Assembly (NCBI GenBank): GCA_943704525.1
Contig: CALSCQ010002311.1
Span: forward strand, 1-23,152
Reading direction: 5' to 3'
From: Pigoraptor vietnamica
Taxonomy: Eukaryota; Opisthokonta; Filasterea
DNA length: 23,152 bases
The notes below the pieces were generated by a model that did not search any database, had not been told where the DNA came from, and saw only the letters and a program-made list of their open reading frames with translations. The translations under genes and the position numbers were made by a program. Shown here one piece after another: positions 18,974 to 23,152 of the stretch. How positions within the stretch are numbered: the stretch's first letter is position 1; each line of letters begins with the position of its first letter.

Positions 18974-19348
18974 TGGCCGAACGACAGCGACAACGGACGC
19001 ACCTTCGCCTCATTCCACCCCAAGCGCCGTTGCTCCATCCAGTGGCGCTGCATTCGGAACGTCCCCTCCACGACGCGCTCGACCGTTTCATACCTGGATT
19101 CCAAATAAGTCAGCCACTTCCAGCTGCAATTGCCCAACACCGCGAAGATTAACGCACCAGCGCTCGTAGGAGCCGTCCTCCTTCTGCCGCGAATATGTGC
19201 GCCGATAGACGAGCTCGCCGAGTCCGTTGAAGCCAAACGGTGCCTTTTGCGTGCGGAATTTTTTCACAAATTTGGCTGGGAGAAGCTTGCCCCCATCAGT
19301 CTCCACTTCCGCGCTCTTCGCGGCGGCTGCGACCCCGCGTGCATGCAT
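15290..19348 (-). CDS. Adenosylcobalamin-dependent class II ribonucleotide reductase
   Basis: The enzyme reduces ribonucleoside triphosphates to deoxy forms with a radical made from adenosyl-B12. Seventeen exons join to 697 residues (Lactobacillus leichmannii enzyme: 739): 19348-19158, 19093-19003, 18882-18816, 18755-18605, 18397-18267, 18204-18146, 18075-18031, 17962-17810, 17707-17591, 17510-17222, 17152-17057, 16870-16807, 16746-16664, 16591-16472, 16370-16237, 15670-15586 and 15507-15290. By position, C138 (NNCGF) and C399 fit the reducing pair C119/C419. C388 with E390 (NPCLE) fits the thiyl-radical centre C408/E410. C678-x4-C683 at the tail fits the shuttling pair C731/C736. Other family motifs are FGFNGLGELVYRRTYSR, GVGVGFDTKG, VSGNVRRTAEIA, RSIKLTSVKPSGTVSLLAG and LQKYWADNQVSCTVTFD. 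The ATG at 19348 gives about 28 residues before the conserved start. Introns contain an AC repeat and a minisatellite. Sixteen phase-matched spliceosomal introns rule out bacterial contamination. Confidence 0.93.
15548..15565 (+). repeat. Homopolymeric G run (C run in the RNR transcript)
   Basis: About 18 consecutive G on the plus strand lie inside the 78-nt RNR intron 15508-15585, 20-odd bases after its donor. The transcript carries the C-rich strand. The DNA could form G-quadruplex or i-motif structures. The exact length may suffer from sequencing slippage. Confidence 0.8.
15770..16215. repeat. AC-rich minisatellite with 43-bp unit in RNR intron 15
   Basis: The intron 15671-16236 is mostly an AC-rich tandem array. 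The marker GAGTGCAG recurs at 15847, 15890, 15933, 15976 and 16019, an exact 43-bp period. The unit joins an AC tract, CGCGCG, an A4 run and GCAGACACAGGCAC. Copies from about 16070 onwards are diverged, with longer AC/GC arms and GTGCAGGCAC in place of GTGCAGACAC. No ORF or RNA gene is supported in it. Confidence 0.92.
18920..18971 (+). repeat. (GT)n microsatellite inside RNR intron 2
   Basis: About 25 uninterrupted GT units lie in the intron 18883-19002. The RNR transcript therefore has a CA repeat just upstream of a short stretch leading to the acceptor. The arrangement resembles that of the slingshot intron. Confidence 0.95.
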
Positions 19349-20790
<1,442 letters not shown>

Positions 20791-21012
20791 GCGGAGCTCA
20801 CGGACGCAAGAAGCGGTCCGACGCGCGGCGCCGTCGCCGTTTGGGTCGGGTGGACACCTGCGTGCGTGCTTTTGGCTGCGCCCTCGGCAGCGGTCGGCGG
20901 TGTTGCACGTTTGCCGTGCGAATAAGATGCCCATTGTCTAGACGTGCCTGTGCTGTCGCTGTAACTGCGTGTGCGGTTGGTGGGTGTCGCGCCCTGGGTG
21001 TTTTCTGAGTCG
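20791..21012. other. Convergent 3' region between ubiquitin-S30 and Rad60-like gene
   Basis: These 222 bp contain no coding signal. An AATAAG near 20921 on the plus strand is a weak poly(A) candidate for ubiquitin-S30. No clear signal is seen for the minus-strand gene. Confidence 0.35.
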
Positions 21013-22894
21013 CTAGTGTATTTCGACGTCGATAATGTCGCCGTCCTCGACGTCGAGGTCCTCTGGCGTGCTGTCTGGGTCGAGGGCGTCGCCGTCAAAC
21101 GAAAAGCGGAGTGTGTTGGGTGCGAGGGCCCTCCGTTTGGCATAGTGCTCCATCAGCACGCGGAACTTGGACGTCTGCGTTGCGCGAACACGTGAGCACA
21201 AGCCGCACACACACACACACACACGCTGCCCCGACTTGCCTTTCGTATCTTCACTTCGAGCGGCTGTGAGCCGTCGCTCCCGCGGACCTTGAGCACTAGC
21301 ACATTCTCCGCTTGTTCTGGCTCATCAGCCACCGCTTGTTTTTGGGGCGCGCGGGTGATAACTGCGCCATGTCAGCAGACCGTGTAAGTGGCACATGCAA
21401 ACAGGCGCACAACAGCTCACAGAGACTACGACGACCGCAGTTGTCAGGGTGGATGTTAAGCCTGGAGAATGGTTAAGACGTTGCACAAACAGATCGAAAC
21501 GCCGCAAGCAAGGCAACGCACCGACGCTGGCGTCTGCGGTGGTCATGCGGACGGAGAGCGGCGTCTCGTCGTGCGCAAGGACGCGCTCGCCCCACGTGAC
21601 TCGCAGCTCGTCGGGGTTGCAGTCAAAGTACTTGTCGGACGCCGCGGCCTTGACAATCTCAAGAAAGGGAAGTCCCTGCGCGGAAGGACATGCCGTCACG
21701 CGCACGCAGCCAGGGCGAAGCACTCGTCTCGTCATGTCGTCACGCGCACGCAGCCAGGGCGAAGCACTCGTCTCGTCATGCCGTCACGCGCACGCAGCCA
21801 CGGCAAAGCACTCGGCACGAGACGAGGCGCATGGGGCACAATACGCACAAGAAATGCACCGCATGCGCTCTGAAGAGACATAGGCACCAACAGCAGCGCG
21901 GCTCACCAGCATCGACCGCATCTTGAGCTTCTTGAGTCCCTTCATCTCCACGGATACCATGATGGTCGCGTCAGGCGGTCGCGTGATCGCGGCCTCGCTG
22001 TCGCTGTCGCCGAGGGCGCGCGCGCGGCGGATTGCCTCCTCAGCCGCTCTGCACAACGGCGGTCAGACTTATCCTCTCGCACGCGAGACAGTAGCTGGCA
22101 CTCTGTCACAGCACACTTCGCTCACTCCATGCAAGCACACAAACACGAACCTCAGAGATGATTTTTCGCGAAGAGCGGCGCGCGCAGACTCTTCCAGCAG
22201 TGCCTCACTAAACCGCGGGGCCGGCGACGGCGAGCGCGACTCTGATGACGACGTCGAGAGCCTTACACACAACGACACATTAGCACACAGCCATCAAGTC
22301 CTTATTAACTTCCACAAAGTCCACACACGATGCCACACACACACACACACACACACACATTCATTCACACACACACACACACTCTTACAGAAGGAGACAA
22401 GTCACAGCTACCCACGAAATCACGTCCTCCTCCTCCTCTTCCTCTGACGACGACCCCGAGAGCGACGACGACACGTCCCCGCCCTTCTCCCCTGCATCCC
22501 CCTCCCCCTTCGCAGCCGGCGGGTCCTTGCGCAGGCGCTTGGGCGGCGGCTCTTTTTTGCGGACGCCCTCGCGCCGTTTCCGCGCCGCCTTCTTCCGCGC
22601 CGCTGCCTCGGCCTCGCGCATGTGCAGCTCATCAAACACAGCGTCGTCCGATATCACGTGCTCCGCGCCCGCCGCCAGCGCCGCCGTGGTCCGCGCACCG
22701 CCGCGTCCCCTTCCCCGCCCACGTCCGCGCCCGCCCGCCGCTGCGCCCGCAATTTGGCGCACCCTGTCGAGCATGTGTCCCGGGGAAGCGTCCGTGTCGC
22801 TGTCGTCGTCGGTGGTCGTGATGGCGGCGTTCTGCGCGGCGAACGAGAACTTGACATCATCGAACATGCTCGCGCGCTTTCGTGCGGGCTGCAT
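21013..22894 (-). CDS. NFATC2IP/Rad60/Esc2-type protein with two SUMO-like domains
   Basis: Family members mimic SUMO, bind Ubc9 and support genome stability with SMC5/6 (known for fission yeast Rad60). Six exons (22894-22416, 22261-22151, 22048-21907, 21675-21522, 21361-21240, 21174-21013) join to 389 residues. The N-terminal half is disordered: MFDDVKFSF near the start, an RG repeat (GGRGRGRGRGRGG, about 54-66), a Lys/Arg-rich stretch, and a Ser tract followed by six Glu (about 141-157). SUMO-like domain 1 spans about 224-300 (TIMVSVEMKGLKKLKM, FLEIVKAAASDKY, LRVTWGERVLAHDETP). Domain 2 spans about 316-389 (VLVLKVRGSDGSQPLEVKIRK, TLRFSFDGDALDP, DLDVEDGDIIDVEIH). It lacks a C-terminal diglycine, as the family does. 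The fifth intron (21175-21239) has a GC donor, AAG|GCAAGT, the usual form of GC-AG introns. The start is the first ATG; an earlier in-frame GTG is ignored. Confidence 0.87.
21690..21815. repeat. Three-copy 44-bp tandem repeat in a Rad60-like intron
   Basis: ATGCCGTCACGCGCACGCAG-type units start at 21690, 21734 and 21778, an exact 44-bp period. The first two copies are nearly identical and the third diverges towards its end. The array lies inside the intron 21676-21906, close to its acceptor in transcript direction. It is distinct in sequence from the 43-bp RNR array. Confidence 0.93.
22262..22415 (-). repeat. Rad60-like intron 1 with GT microsatellites
   Basis: Intron 1 (donor GTGGGT at 22415, acceptor at 22262) contains two AC blocks on the plus strand (about 22336-22360 and 22366-22382), read as GT in the transcript. 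A further AC block lies in the GC-AG intron at about 21207-21225. Confidence 0.85.
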
Positions 22895-23152
22895 TTTCAC
22901 GGGACGGCAAGGGCCTCTCGGCCGAAACTCTCCTCAGCCGCGCGTGAGATCTGTTTCGCCGCAGTTTTGGCGGCAGTGCGAAAAGAAATCCCTGTTGTTA
23001 TTCCCATCCGATACGCACGCGCCGCATACGAATAAGATAACAAGTACTTGAGTCCGGTTTCCCCCGCAAGCCCGCCTGCACGGGTCGTTGACAGTCCGGA
23101 CACCATTTTCTAGCAAAACGACGACAACGCAACGCTCGGCCATCAGGCCGCG
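22895..23152 (-). other. Upstream region of the Rad60-like gene, with a 69-codon open frame
   Basis: No gene is firmly supported. On the minus strand an ATG at 23106 opens a 69-residue frame that ends at 22897, two bases before the Rad60-like start codon. It could be an upstream ORF in the leader or chance. I recognise no family in it. The sequence to the window end shows no other signal. Confidence 0.3.

Noticed and set aside
15290-19348. Class II RNR as bacterial contamination or recent transfer.
   Set aside because: Sixteen spliceosomal introns with consistent phase and base composition like the neighbours argue for a long-resident nuclear gene.

Overview
The window is nuclear DNA from a GC-rich, intron-rich eukaryote, almost certainly a unicellular one. 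Ten of the eleven protein genes are split by short GT-AG introns (mostly 60-120 nt, often with GTGCGT, GTGAGT, GTGGGT or GTATGT donors), and joining the exons I propose restores frame through each gene. The gene set (RADX, FANCE, TMEM177-like, LIM kinase, slingshot phosphatase, Mlx-type bHLH-zipper, NFATC2IP/Rad60) is strongly animal-like. The compact layout, the B12-dependent class II ribonucleotide reductase and a ubiquitin-S30 fusion with unmodified ubiquitin argue against an animal. My best guess is a protist close to the opisthokont/holozoan stem. The species cannot be named from the sequence.

Layout, left to right: 1-1103 is GT microsatellite and presumed promoter. RADX (+, 1104-3813) meets FANCE (-, 3850-5107) tail to tail. 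SHQ1 (+, 5481-7058) meets a TMEM177/M48-like membrane protein (-, 7093-8074). A BolA2-type protein (+, 8212-8825) meets a LIM-LIM-PDZ kinase of the LIMK type (-, 8851-11162). A slingshot cofilin phosphatase (+, 11813-13875) follows, head to head with the kinase. Then come an intronless bHLH-zipper gene (+, 14144-15184), a 17-exon class II ribonucleotide reductase (-, 15290-19348), ubiquitin-ribosomal protein S30 (+, 20047-20790) and an NFATC2IP/Rad60/Esc2-type SUMO-like-domain protein (-, 21013-22894). Strands alternate at every step but one. Three convergent pairs are separated by only 25-36 bp.

Functional themes: the kinase and phosphatase that oppose each other on cofilin share one 650-bp divergent promoter region. 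RADX, FANCE, the Rad60-like protein and ribonucleotide reductase all serve DNA replication or repair. SHQ1 and ubiquitin-S30 serve ribosome production. BolA2 and the TMEM177-like gene share a 137-bp promoter and point to iron-sulfur and mitochondrial biology. Introns and flanks carry many GT/AC microsatellites and two minisatellites (43-bp and 44-bp units). I see no tRNA, rRNA, CRISPR array, transposon or viral remnant. All exon structures are inferred by eye from splice consensus, reading-frame phase and protein-family similarity.
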